A stretch of DNA of 64,000 nucleotides, from assembly GCF_033954455.1 (NCBI RefSeq), contig NZ_CP121473.1, positions 4,822,501 through 4,886,500 of the forward strand, read 5' to 3'. The notes beneath the pieces are model-generated. The model saw only the letters and a list, made by a program, of their open reading frames with translations, was not told the DNA's origin and ran no database searches. Shown piece by piece: positions 42,323-50,863 of the stretch. This DNA comes from Thiorhodovibrio litoralis. GTDB lineage: Bacteria; Pseudomonadota; Gammaproteobacteria; Chromatiales; Chromatiaceae. The position numbers and the translations under genes were made by a program. The number at the start of each line of letters is the position of its first letter. Positions within the stretch are counted from its first letter, which is position 1.

Positions 42323-42830
42323 TCTGTCACGCAGAATTTGCCGTCCATCGCATGCTGGAGCCATGCCCTCTGAGTTTTCTGTTATCAATTTCCCGTAAAA
42401 CCTGAGACTTACCCAAAACATTTTTCCACAGTACGGTGGTCATGTCATGCGAATGGGCGAACGGTCAGCATCCGCCTCACTAGCCCCCCCCTCAGCCAGT
42501 CCAGCATGCGTTTCAAGCAGCTCTCGTTCGGCCAGTTATCGGCGCCTACTGTCCAATTACCTTATCAAAAGGCCTCTACCAAGAGGGCCCGGCGTCATCA
42601 CAAGGTCCAAATATCTCTGAAACAAGCTATGCCGCAACGCGATAACCTACGCAATGCAGGAGAGAACATCCTTGAATACAGAGCACTCATTCTGTACCAC
42701 AAAAAAAACCGGCTCTAATTGAGCCGGTTTTTTTGACGTCACAGGGTCAGCTAATTGTCTACATCAGGACTATATATATTATTCACTGACATAGATCTCT
42801 CAACATTTCCCTACGCCTTCCTCGGTGTGA
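42323..42830. other. Intergenic region between convergent genes, contains a terminator
   Basis: About 500 bases, AT-rich. Apart from a bidirectional terminator at 42701-42734 and a TATATATATTATT stretch at about 42770, nothing is recognised. A 70-codon frame at 42506-42718 runs into the terminator stem and has no ribosome site; I do not call it. Confidence 0.6.
42701..42734. terminator. Bidirectional rho-independent terminator
   Basis: Perfect stem AACCGGCTC / GAGCCGGTT with a TAATT loop, flanked by A8 on the left and T7 on the right, so it works for both the glycosyltransferase gene (plus) and the exported-protein operon (minus). Confidence 0.93.
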
Positions 42831-44657
42831 CTATTTCAGCTGATAGCTGTAGCCATGATTTGTCATGTCACCGGTGAAATAAGTCGCAGAGCTCGCTCTA
42901 CGCATCTGCAACATAACGCCGTAAGACGGGAGGCCACGGTACTGATAGAGAGCATCTCCACCCGAGCTATTCAGCTGAAGATTGACCCAGCCGTATTGAG
43001 CGTCAGGATTATCCAAGGCTGTCTGTACATCCAGGAAACTCCCAATTGTAGACTGCAGCGGATCAGGGTCTCCTGTGACAAAGTTAATTACATTTGTCTC
43101 ATACGGCAGCACGAACGGGTTGTTTGGCGCCGGAGAGAAGATTGGTCCCTCTGTCCCCATACCTTCCTCACGGTCGTAAACGTAAGCCTGAGCCGTTACG
43201 AGCGAATTGGCATTGTCGCGATCTGGATTATCTGTAGCCGTATTAACAGCAGCGAGGTTCCAGAGATTGCTGAACGGCGCAACCTGAGCCTCCGGAGGAG
43301 TAACTCGTTGCCCCGAAGCGTTTCCTCCTGCAGTCGCAACATACAGCGCTGAATTGTCGCCTCGGCAATTCAGAACGTTAACACCGTTATTTCGCCAAGC
43401 GTTATTGCCGGCTTGTACATTAGCGCAGTTTTGGTCAACGTGATATCCCTTGGTCGGGAAATTCACTACCCAGTTTGCGTACTGATCGTTGGGAGCGTAA
43501 GAAACCCATGAATTATAGACGTTGGTCCATTTGAAGCGATTCTCAACGCTGTCTAACCCAGTAATGTCCCAAAGCTTAGCCGGCATAGTCCCGAGCGTTG
43601 GCTCAAGGAAGTACACGGCGCTCTGCGCGGTCATTAGCCCATTATCTTCACCAGGTGCGCAAGCAGGCAACACGGAACTTTGATCCTGCCCTGGAGCTAG
43701 AGGCTGAACTGCTGGAGCTACTGACGAACAGACAACAGCATCTAAGTGGAGCGCTTCGGTACCAAAACCAGCACCGAGGTCAGAGCGAACGTAAACAACG
43801 TTTGCTTTCAGAGGCGCAGGATGCCTAACCGGGCCGAAGCCAATATCTGTAGCGGGGTTGAAAGTGCTGGCAGGCCCACCATAATTGGTTTGCGCACCAG
43901 AACGTTGTGCATAAATTTGGGCAGGAGTACCGCTACTGGTGTCGACCTGAGACGAGATTGCAGAGGCATTGATACTGTTCGCAGCCATTCCGTTGAAGGC
44001 ACCGCCTAAGTCGGGGATAGGAGCTGCGTTCGGATCAGCGACCGACCGAGCCTGAGCGCCGGCGCAGTTGTTTGGCTGGCCTTCGGCGTTGTGAGTGATC
44101 ATCCAACCGATGCCATCTGGGCCTAGATTACACCGCTCACCAGCCTTGCACTCACCCATGACTAACAGCTCGATATAACCTTCATCCATTCTGTAATTGG
44201 ACTGCGGACCGCCATCGTCGTTTTGGCCTGAATATGCAAGCGCCAGCAAAGGCGCACCAGCCATAGGGACCGTTGGTGACGTGCAGCTCGTATCATTGGT
44301 CGGCTTTAGGATAGGAGCAGCACCCTCACCATCCCCAGCAGCAAGGAAACCGGTCCAGACATCATGGGGCGAGAGGAAAATGGTGAAGTCGAGCACATCT
44401 CGACTGTTCCGGGCCTCACGGAAGCGTACCTTGACGGCAAGCGCACTGTCACTAGTGTTTGTAAGGTTGATACCGGTATTCCAACCGCCATTAACCGTGT
44501 AATACGGTACGATGGCTGCTTGGCCAGTCCCAGTTGGCGAGTACCCTGTCGGCGCATTTGCGTCCTGTGCGAACATGGGTCCGGTGGTAACGAGAGCCGC
44601 GCCACCGATCGCAGCGGCAACCGCAGCACTCAGGCGAGCCTTTTTCGTATTCATCAT
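42831..44657 (-). CDS. Exported Asn/Gly-rich protein of unknown function
   Basis: 608 residues from ATG 44657 (GGAG about ten bases before; an in-frame upstream extension to 44768 lacks support). A signal peptide (KKARLSAAVAAAIGGAALV ... GPMFAQ) precedes an acidic mature chain rich in Asn, Gly, Ala and Thr. The N-terminal block reads GQAAIVPYYTVNGGWNTGIN, LTNTSDSALAVKVRFREARN and DVLDFTIFLSPHDVWTGFLA. It recalls uncharacterised secreted proteins in other proteobacteria. Eight or so Cys occur in pairs, suggesting disulfides. There is no lipobox, autotransporter barrel or sorting signal. It lies in an operon with a second exported protein, next to a type II secretion operon. Confidence 0.75.
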   Translation of the reverse strand: MMNTKKARLSAAVAAAIGGAALVTTGPMFAQDANAPTGYSPTGTGQAAIVPYYTVNGGWNTGINLTNTSDSALAVKVRFREARNSRDVLDFTIFLSPHDVWTGFLAAGDGEGAAPILKPTNDTSCTSPTVPMAGAPLLALAYSGQNDDGGPQSNYRMDEGYIELLVMGECKAGERCNLGPDGIGWMITHNAEGQPNNCAGAQARSVADPNAAPIPDLGGAFNGMAANSINASAISSQVDTSSGTPAQIYAQRSGAQTNYGGPASTFNPATDIGFGPVRHPAPLKANVVYVRSDLGAGFGTEALHLDAVVCSSVAPAVQPLAPGQDQSSVLPACAPGEDNGLMTAQSAVYFLEPTLGTMPAKLWDITGLDSVENRFKWTNVYNSWVSYAPNDQYANWVVNFPTKGYHVDQNCANVQAGNNAWRNNGVNVLNCRGDNSALYVATAGGNASGQRVTPPEAQVAPFSNLWNLAAVNTATDNPDRDNANSLVTAQAYVYDREEGMGTEGPIFSPAPNNPFVLPYETNVINFVTGDPDPLQSTIGSFLDVQTALDNPDAQYGWVNLQLNSSGGDALYQYRGLPSYGVMLQMRRASSATYFTGDMTNHGYSYQLK

Positions 44658-44685
44658 CGTCGATATCTCCGTGCGGATAAAAAAA

Positions 44686-45273
44686 CTATGGCTTCTGGCC
44701 CGGTTCGTCTTGAGCCATACCGGGTATGTTAAACGATTGGGACTGGTGCCACCACCCCCCTTTCTCATGCACCCACCGCTCCGTCAGGTAACGCTCAAAC
44801 CGAATGGGCCTGATTTCATCGAAGTAGGTGATTTCGTGATCGACTAGAAAACCGATTTCGACTGTGTCGTCATCAATCTGCTCGATCTGGATCGGCTCGA
44901 CGCCGTACCAAGTAACGTGAGGCCCGATCTGGCCAGAAAACTCTGAGGCAGTGACGGTTTCACGAAACTCTGGGGTCTCGTAGGCCCACGCCGCGGCGAA
45001 ATCTCTCGCAATGAGCGCATCCCAACGCTCTTTGAAAGCCTTAATGAGGGCAACTGACTGCTCATCCTGCGGAAGATTCGGCTCTGGCCGCGACGAGAGC
45101 ACAATTTTCTCGGCCTCTGACGTGGTTATTCCGACTGGGCCGAACTGTGGCTCGGCCACCGTGTCATCCGAAGCATGTGCAACGCCTGCTAGCGCCACAA
45201 GACACACCACCACAAGGGCTAGACGCGCAACTGTTGAACTGACCAGCGCGCGACACAGGAGGGCCGGGTTCAT
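44686..45273 (-). CDS. Exported protein, NTF2-like core possible
   Basis: 195 residues from ATG 45273 with a long signal peptide (MNPALLCRALVSSTVARLAL then VVVCLVALAGVAHAS). The mature part has SVALIKAFKERWDALIARDF and AAAWAYETPEFRETV, then alternate strand-like segments (TWYGVEPIQIEQIDDDTVEI, RYLTERWVHEKGGWWHQS). That helix-then-sheet order is like NTF2/SnoaL-fold proteins, which is a guess. It is the first gene of a two-gene transcript; the large exported protein starts 28 bases downstream. A near-consensus sigma70 promoter lies about 100 bases upstream. Confidence 0.7.
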   Translation of the reverse strand: MNPALLCRALVSSTVARLALVVVCLVALAGVAHASDDTVAEPQFGPVGITTSEAEKIVLSSRPEPNLPQDEQSVALIKAFKERWDALIARDFAAAWAYETPEFRETVTASEFSGQIGPHVTWYGVEPIQIEQIDDDTVEIGFLVDHEITYFDEIRPIRFERYLTERWVHEKGGWWHQSQSFNIPGMAQDEPGQKP

Positions 45274-45374
45274 GAAATCACCCGTAGCGATTGATCTCTG
45301 CTTGACCGGAGGCCGATGGCAATTTCGCAACACTTGGAGCACCTAACAATTCTTGATCTAAGGTATTTCGGTGA

Positions 45375-45403
45375 ACTTTAGTGCGTTGCGCCTGACCTGT
45401 CAA
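45375..45403 (-). promoter_or_regulatory. Strong sigma70 promoter of the exported-protein operon
   Basis: On the minus strand a perfect -35 TTGACA (45398-45403) and a -10 TAAAGT (45375-45380) are separated by exactly 17 bases. The transcript would begin near 45368 and carry a leader of about 95 bases before the first gene. It is the best promoter in the window, consistent with an abundant surface protein. Confidence 0.8.
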
Positions 45404-45422
45404 CTGTATTTTTCCCAGAAAA

Positions 45423-45703
45423 GCCGATTTTTTGCAACAAATCGCAAAAAAACCTCTGGTTGCAGCGCTTACTAAAGTCTCCCCTCTAGCTAACTGTTTT
45501 GCGGTGAAAAGCCATGTACAATCTTTTCCCAACCATCGGCAAACAAAATCCCGTTAGCTGAGTTGTTATGGCAAAAAACATGCTGGTGGTAAAATCGGCA
45601 AAAATTACTCTCCTGGTTTCCAAAAAGGGAGGGCTGGAGATAGCGCAGACTCGCTGAGTTAAGCACCACGACCAATGCTGCCGGCACCGTGACAAGTTAC
45701 ATC
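45423..45703. other. Intergenic region upstream of the exported-protein operon
   Basis: AT-rich DNA between the promoter and the end of the type II secretion operon. A small palindrome, TTTTTTGC ... GCAAAAAA, is at about 45429-45452 and could be a terminator or regulator site. Frames here lack ribosome sites and family resemblance. Confidence 0.55.
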
Positions 45704-46429
45704 TCACGGTCTCGGTCCGAAGACAGGCCCGTTTGTTGGCGTCCGCGGATCGACTGCAGGCTCTTCGCCAGTTGGCGCCAGACCGTCTCCAGGGGGCTGA
45801 GGGTTGCGTTCACTGGCAGGGACATCAGGATCCGTTTCTTTGGCTTCCGGCTGGCCGGCTGCGCTGCCGCTGCGAGGCAGTTGCGCAGTTGAGGGCAAGC
45901 GTGTGGGTGGGATAAGAGGGGGAGCATTGGCGTAATCGCGCAAAGCAAACACGCGCTCGTTATCCTGATTACGCAAGATGAGACGGTCCGCCTCAATACT
46001 GCGAACCGTCCATCCCTTCAAATCGTCTCCCGGTCGCAACCGGTGCGGCTGCGGCTCCCGTGGTAAACTAACCCAAGCCAATGTGCTGTCAGGGCTGATC
46101 AAAACGCCGCTAAAATCGAGCCCTTGCAGAGCGCTGTCGTCAACAGGCTCTGGCTCCGGTGTTCCGTTTTCGGGGCCGTCAGGGGTCTTCTCAGGCGGGC
46201 GGCGGTCGGGTAAGAACAGTGTCCGTTCAACCACTGCGGCATATTCTTCCTTCGGTGGCGGGGGGGTGAGCAGATCCGCCGCGTCAGGTAACTTTGTCGC
46301 TGGCTGCGGGTTTGCGCCCACGGTTTCAACGGAACTCAGGTCAAACTCTGGCTGATTTCTCCAGCCATACCACTGGAGCGCAAGCACAGCTGCTAGTGTG
46401 CCAGCCATTATCGCGAGCAAGATTTTCAC
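45704..46429 (-). CDS. Type II secretion GspC-like HR-domain protein
   Basis: 241 residues. One membrane helix at the N-terminus (ILLAIMAGTLAAVLALQWYG) is followed by a Pro-rich periplasmic linker. The homology region has GLDFSGVLISPDSTLAWVSL and PHRLRPGDDLKGWTVRSIEA with DRLILRN, the usual HR-domain pattern of GspC. The C-terminus is a Pro/Gly-rich tail. It has no PDZ domain. In some gammaproteobacterial operons a similar protein in this place is called GspN; sequence favours a GspC-like HR domain. It would link the inner-membrane platform to the GspD secretin. It starts with GTG, 43 bases after gspM. Confidence 0.72.
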   Translation of the reverse strand: MKILLAIMAGTLAAVLALQWYGWRNQPEFDLSSVETVGANPQPATKLPDAADLLTPPPPKEEYAAVVERTLFLPDRRPPEKTPDGPENGTPEPEPVDDSALQGLDFSGVLISPDSTLAWVSLPREPQPHRLRPGDDLKGWTVRSIEADRLILRNQDNERVFALRDYANAPPLIPPTRLPSTAQLPRSGSAAGQPEAKETDPDVPASERNPQPPGDGLAPTGEEPAVDPRTPTNGPVFGPRP

Positions 46430-46472
46430 GCCGGCAACACCGCCTCACTGCGCTTGCGAAGGTCAGACGTGT

Positions 46473-47084
46473 TCAACTACTGCCTCCAAGGGAGAAGCCA
46501 AATATGTCCAGGCGTAGCGTTAATTCATCGCGCTCGCGCGGATCAACCTGACCAGGACGCCGCTGCACCTGAGGCCGCAAGGGTACATTGCTCGCGGAAC
46601 TGCGCAAAGACATCTGATCGACAAAGAGAAATGGACGAGCAGCTTCGATACGGTACAGAACATCCAGCACGGCTTGCGTGCTCCCTTTGAATTGTATCCG
46701 CACCCGAATCCGCTGTGGCCGCTCACTGGCATCAACAGGCAGAATCTGCGTGCTGATCGGGTCAGCACCGGCCGCGCGGATAATATCTTGCACCTGGCTT
46801 TGGAGCTGTGCACCTGCCAGTGCGGGCGTTTCAGCATCAAAATAAAACGCTCTGGTATCATCGCGATTGCGTACCTGTTCAAGCTCTGCTCGCAAGCTCG
46901 GGAGGGTTGCCAGTATGCGCTGGTAGTTTGTAATCTGCTCGCGTGATCGGTCTATGCGACTGTTTAGGTCCTGCACCTGCAGCCACCATGGCCAGATCAA
47001 CGATGCAAAAACAACCAATGTAATCCCGGCAGGCACCCCCCAAGCCAACAGGCAACGAGCGCCCGGGACGCGCATCGCGATCAT
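46473..47084 (-). CDS. gspM: Type II secretion protein GspM
   Basis: 203 residues. A single membrane helix near the N-terminus (LAWGVPAGITLVVFASLIW) leads to a coiled-coil stretch (LQVQDLNSRIDRSREQITNY) and a ferredoxin-like periplasmic domain (RIRVRIQFKGSTQAVLDVLY). This is the GspM_b type, which binds GspL. It overlaps the end of gspL in an ATGA, so both are made together. Confidence 0.87.
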   Translation of the reverse strand: MIAMRVPGARCLLAWGVPAGITLVVFASLIWPWWLQVQDLNSRIDRSREQITNYQRILATLPSLRAELEQVRNRDDTRAFYFDAETPALAGAQLQSQVQDIIRAAGADPISTQILPVDASERPQRIRVRIQFKGSTQAVLDVLYRIEAARPFLFVDQMSLRSSASNVPLRPQVQRRPGQVDPRERDELTLRLDIFGFSLGGSS

Positions 47085-48169
47085 GGCGACGCTCGCCGGT
47101 ACTGGAAGGCAATATGGAAGCGCTCCTTACCGGTTTGGGAAACCTGCATGACCGGCGAGCGGAAGGTGACCTCACTGATACCTGGCGCTTGCTCTAAAAT
47201 GTTCAGCAACTCAGTCGCCTGACCGGATTCTCCGCGCACGTCCACGTCTTCGTTTCGGTAATTGACGGTCTGCACCCAGGTGTTATCCGGGAGCCGTTCG
47301 GTTAGCTCGCGCAGAAGGTCGATCATGCGCGGCTGCGCCGCTTTGCGATTAAGCACCGCGACACTGCCGGCGCGTGCGCTCTCAAGCTCTTCGCGAATAG
47401 TTGGTACCTGCTCGGCGTCCGCTCGCAAGCCTTGAAGCACTCCCGTCAGTTGCTCAAGCTGCTCCCTCTTCTGCCGAACCGGGGAATTCATGACCGCCGC
47501 AAGCAGGGCGCAAATCAGAAGCAACAGCATTATGTTAATGAGCCAGCCATAGGAACCCCGACGCGAGCGCTGTGCGTCTGGTAGCATGTTTGCGCCATCC
47601 CAGGCTCCCTGCCAGCAAAGTCGGGCAGCCGGCGATCCAAGTTGCCGCAGCCGCTCCAGCCAATGATCGGCAAGATCTCGACGACACAACGCGAGACGGA
47701 CATTGAGTTGGCCGCCTCGCGGCCGAGTGCCCTCGGTAAAGACGTCGTAGTAGACTTCTTGCGAATTAAAGGGCGTCAAGCGACCCAGTTCGTAGCCGAT
47801 GACTTTCCGCAGACCAGCCTTAACCTGCGCCGGTAAACTGAGTGAGCGAGTGAGTACATCTTCTGCCGGAAGCTCAAGCACGGTTTCACGCCAGCCGCTG
47901 CGTGGGCGAGTAACCAGATTGTTCAGACTGGTATCGACTCGGTCCGTCAGGACTGTGATGGGAACGCGCTCAGACTCAAGCTGCCTCAGCAACAACGCAT
48001 CCTCTCCGCGCGGACTCACGATCAAGGTCGGCGCCTGTCGCTGGAGCAACCACTGACGCAAAGACCGCGGAAGACACTCCCGGAGTTCGCGACGCCAGAC
48101 CCACAGCGCGTTCCCCAACCGAGTCTCGCGGAATGGAGGGAGGCGCAGGTTCATTCGCCAGTCAGTCAT
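47081..48169 (-). CDS. gspL: Type II secretion protein GspL (PilN-like C-domain)
   Basis: 362 residues from the ATG at 48169, which lies inside the end of gspK. The cytoplasmic actin-like half contains PRGEDALLLRQLESERVPIT and SLSLPAQVKAGLRKVIGYEL. A membrane helix lies at about 215-240 (SYGWLINIMLLLLICALLA), and the periplasmic half is PilN-like (LLRELTERLPDNTWVQTVNY and GESGQATELLNILE). It recruits the GspE ATPase to the platform. An upstream in-frame start at 48256 is not needed. Confidence 0.9.
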   Translation of the reverse strand: MTDWRMNLRLPPFRETRLGNALWVWRRELRECLPRSLRQWLLQRQAPTLIVSPRGEDALLLRQLESERVPITVLTDRVDTSLNNLVTRPRSGWRETVLELPAEDVLTRSLSLPAQVKAGLRKVIGYELGRLTPFNSQEVYYDVFTEGTRPRGGQLNVRLALCRRDLADHWLERLRQLGSPAARLCWQGAWDGANMLPDAQRSRRGSYGWLINIMLLLLICALLAAVMNSPVRQKREQLEQLTGVLQGLRADAEQVPTIREELESARAGSVAVLNRKAAQPRMIDLLRELTERLPDNTWVQTVNYRNEDVDVRGESGQATELLNILEQAPGISEVTFRSPVMQVSQTGKERFHIAFQYRRASP

Positions 48170-49238
48170 CGGGTACGCTTCTCGCCACAGGGAACTCCAG
48201 GCTCTCTCGGCGCCATAGTACCTCAAACGCCGACGGTCCGCTCGGAGTGGCTTCAACTAGGGCTTCCAGCATTCTCCCGCTATACTCACCGCGCGATGCA
48301 GTCACACGAATTAAGTATTCAGGGCCACCACGATCAGGCGCGGGCGCAGCTACGGCATCTGGCACTGTAGGCTCATCCCGCTCATCCACAAGCGCTTGCG
48401 CATCTTCAAGCGATATATTTTGCATGGCCGCCAGCGCTCTTGCCGAGGCAAATCGCGGCTCGAACCGCGCACTGCCAGACGTTGAACTTCCTCCAAACAC
48501 CGGTCCTCTTGGCGCCCTGGTTCGTTGGCCTCCGCCGATTCTCAGGTCTGGCTCCAGAGCCTGATACAGCGCAAACGTCATTCCCCGCACCTGCAGCAAC
48601 TCCTCGACGCTTTCAAACGGTTGATCAGCCGCACCGTAGCCATAGCCTTCGCTCTCGTAAACATCATCCTCAGCACCATTCAGCCCGGGGAGCTGATCCC
48701 GGTCGCGCCAATCACCGATCGCGCCGACCAGTGCATCCAGTTGATCCGGCTCAGCGCCCGCAAGTTCGAGCAAGGTACGTAACTGCTCCCCTGCAACACT
48801 ATTGAGGTCGATTCGCGAAGCTTGGTTGAAAATCCGAATTGAAATTTCAAAACCATCAAGTAGCACGCGATGCGCGGAACCATTGGGGAGCCAGACTTCC
48901 TCCGGAGCGGCGAACTCAGGCTGCGACATCAGGTTCGCCATCGCAAGCGAAACCGCCCCGTCAGCCATTGCGCGGAAACGCGCACCGTCGATTTCGTTTC
49001 GCACCAGTGCCTGCTGGCTGCGCTGCGTCATGGTTAAACTCAACGCCATGATGGTCAGCAGTGACAACACCCAAAGCACCAAAACCAGCGCGATGCCAGA
49101 CTGACAGCGATGGTGATGTTGGAGCGATCGACGCCTAACAAGAGATACGGGTCCGCCCACGCCCACGTGCACAGACAAACAAAGGGCGCTGGAGTTGGGG
49201 CAGCACATTGTCAATGCGTTATCTATGGCAGCCGGCAC
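48162..49238 (-). CDS. gspK: Type II secretion minor pseudopilin GspK
   Basis: 358 residues from a GTG at 49238, which has AAGGA nine bases upstream; a TTG six bases earlier is also possible. The prepilin cleavage site is QSG|IALVLVLWVLSLLTIMA, but it comes after an unusually long leader of about 47 residues. As in other GspK, the +5 Glu is missing. The large alpha-helical insert with DLNSVAGEQLRTLLELAG and IGDWRDRDQLPGLNGAEDD, and the later PFESVEELLQVRGM, are standard GspK parts. It caps the pseudopilus tip with GspI and GspJ. Confidence 0.88.
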   Translation of the reverse strand: MPAAIDNALTMCCPNSSALCLSVHVGVGGPVSLVRRRSLQHHHRCQSGIALVLVLWVLSLLTIMALSLTMTQRSQQALVRNEIDGARFRAMADGAVSLAMANLMSQPEFAAPEEVWLPNGSAHRVLLDGFEISIRIFNQASRIDLNSVAGEQLRTLLELAGAEPDQLDALVGAIGDWRDRDQLPGLNGAEDDVYESEGYGYGAADQPFESVEELLQVRGMTFALYQALEPDLRIGGGQRTRAPRGPVFGGSSTSGSARFEPRFASARALAAMQNISLEDAQALVDERDEPTVPDAVAAPAPDRGGPEYLIRVTASRGEYSGRMLEALVEATPSGPSAFEVLWRRESLEFPVARSVPDD

Positions 49239-49250
49239 TGACAAGCTTCC

Positions 49251-49967
49251 TTAAAGGGGCTCAGGAATTTCGGTAGCTCCCGGCAGAGTCACCAGCGCTA
49301 TGGGCCAGGCCTGGTCATCCGCTGTTAAGTCAAGCTGCACGCGCATCGGCAACCCTTCTGCGTCAGTCCATTGGTCGAACCAAGCCGGGCTCTGCTCGCC
49401 CTCTGCAACACCAAAATAAGCAAGTTTGAAGCGACCTACATCAGGAACCATCAGTGTCTGCCCATAGGCACCGCCGGCCAAATCGCGATCGCGTCCATCG
49501 ACGCCTGAGTCCGGCCCAAAGCCCTCCAGTAATGGCTCCCAGGCGGGCACATCACCAGAGCCATTCAGCACGTCTGGATGGAGTAACCAACGGGTAAGCA
49601 TTAAACGTTTGCCACCGCTTTCATTGTCTTGGAGGGTTAGGCGAAGGATATAAAGCCCGGGCACAGAAGCACGCGCCGACAATGGCGCAACCCATTCAAG
49701 GCGGTCCGTTTCGCCGGCAAAGATCGTCCACTTGCGAGCGTCTAACTGGACCGAAAGATCGCGCGTTTGGCGCAAACTTCGTTCGATGAAAACCCGCGCA
49801 AGCCGAATATCTGCGACCCGCTCGGAGAACGTCTCCACTCCCTCCCACGCGCGCGAACCGAGCCGCAAGCCAGAAAAGAGTAGCAGCGTGATGATGCTCA
49901 ACATGAACAACGCGATAAGCAGCTCTACCAGCGTAAAGCCGCGCAAATTTGCCCGTGGCAAGCTCAC
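49251..49967 (-). CDS. gspJ: Type II secretion minor pseudopilin GspJ
   Basis: 238 residues, start GTG overlapping the gspI stop as GTGA. Cleavage site LRG|FTLVELLIALFMLSII with the +5 Glu. The pseudopilin body includes GLRLGSRAWEGVE and DRLEWVAPLSA. It belongs to the tip complex together with GspI and GspK. Confidence 0.9.
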   Translation of the reverse strand: MSLPRANLRGFTLVELLIALFMLSIITLLLFSGLRLGSRAWEGVETFSERVADIRLARVFIERSLRQTRDLSVQLDARKWTIFAGETDRLEWVAPLSARASVPGLYILRLTLQDNESGGKRLMLTRWLLHPDVLNGSGDVPAWEPLLEGFGPDSGVDGRDRDLAGGAYGQTLMVPDVGRFKLAYFGVAEGEQSPAWFDQWTDAEGLPMRVQLDLTADDQAWPIALVTLPGATEIPEPL

Positions 49968-50362
49968 GGCGATACCCTGCTCAGACGCAGACTTTCAAGA
50001 ACGACTCGACTACGGCCCGAACCGCGCCCTGGCCATGTTGCCACGGAGCGCACCGAAAAAAGCCGAAACTCGCCCTCACTCTCCAGCCCGGCAGCTAAAT
50101 CAGAAGCGCCAATGTGAACAATCCAATCGATCCCTTGCTCGGGATCACCGCTATAAGTCCCTTCCGATAATGGGATGTCGAGACCTACGCTGTTTAATCT
50201 GGACTCGGCCACAACTGCGGCACGCGCGTAGTCGAGACTCAGCGAGGTTGCATTCATGCTGCTCGAAAAAATTTGCAACAGCACACCAAGTGATAGCGCG
50301 AGGATTGCAAAAGCAACCATCACCTCCAGCAGGGAAAACCCGGACTGCGCGCAGCGACTCAT
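49964..50362 (-). CDS. gspI: Type II secretion minor pseudopilin GspI
   Basis: 132 residues from ATG 50362 (MSRCAQSG|FSLLEVMVAFAIL), with the +5 Glu after the cleaved Gly. The body contains YARAAVVAESRLNSVG, a strongly conserved GspI block (A-x-x-A-E-S-x-L). It starts one base after the gspH stop. It is the organiser of the pseudopilus tip. Confidence 0.9.
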   Translation of the reverse strand: MSRCAQSGFSLLEVMVAFAILALSLGVLLQIFSSSMNATSLSLDYARAAVVAESRLNSVGLDIPLSEGTYSGDPEQGIDWIVHIGASDLAAGLESEGEFRLFSVRSVATWPGRGSGRSRVVLESLRLSRVSP

Positions 50363-50363
50363 C

Positions 50364-50828
50364 TCAGTCGGGCTCCCAGTCCGCAATTAGAACACGCCCA
50401 GTCAACCAGTTAACGCCGACTTGATATCCGTGGCCATCTCGCGTCAGGATCACATTGCCGCCAGTGGAACTTCCGTCGGGAAAAAAGCGAACGCCACCCT
50501 CATCATCGCCGCGCATTTCCCGCTCAGCCCCGAGTAATTTCAGATCGATGCCAGAGGGAAGCCTGCCGTCGCGCCCGGTGGCAGCAATTCGGTAGCGGTT
50601 GTCCGCGACGTTCAGAACCCAAGCCTGATCCTGCCCGGAACTAATCGCTAGCTCGCGCGTGACCCGCAACGCCGATGCGGTGCGGCGCGCGGCGGCCTTC
50701 AGCTCAACGCCTGGCAACGCAGCTGAAATCAGCGGTGGAGTCAGCGAAAGCATCAGACCTGCGATGGCAAGAACCACCAGCAGTTCAACCAAGGTGAAAC
50801 CATGTTCCGAAATATTGAGCGCACGCAT
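50364..50828 (-). CDS. gspH: Type II secretion minor pseudopilin GspH
   Basis: 154 residues; cleavage site SEHG|FTLVELLVVLAIAGLML with the +5 Glu. The rest is a GspH/FimT-like beta domain (RRTASALRVTRELAISSGQD, later VRFFPDGSSTGGNVILTRDG). It lies 35 bases downstream of gspG on the same strand. Confidence 0.9.
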   Translation of the reverse strand: MRALNISEHGFTLVELLVVLAIAGLMLSLTPPLISAALPGVELKAAARRTASALRVTRELAISSGQDQAWVLNVADNRYRIAATGRDGRLPSGIDLKLLGAEREMRGDDEGGVRFFPDGSSTGGNVILTRDGHGYQVGVNWLTGRVLIADWEPD

Positions 50829-50863
50829 TTTGCGGCTTATTTCTGATCAAACAATGCCTTAGC

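Noticed and set aside
42506-42718. 70-codon frame upstream of the bidirectional terminator
   Set aside because: It runs through the terminator stem and has no start signal or recognisable domain.
45486-45707. Small frames between the gsp operon and the exported-protein promoter
   Set aside because: AT-rich random-looking peptides without start signals; the area is better read as intergenic.
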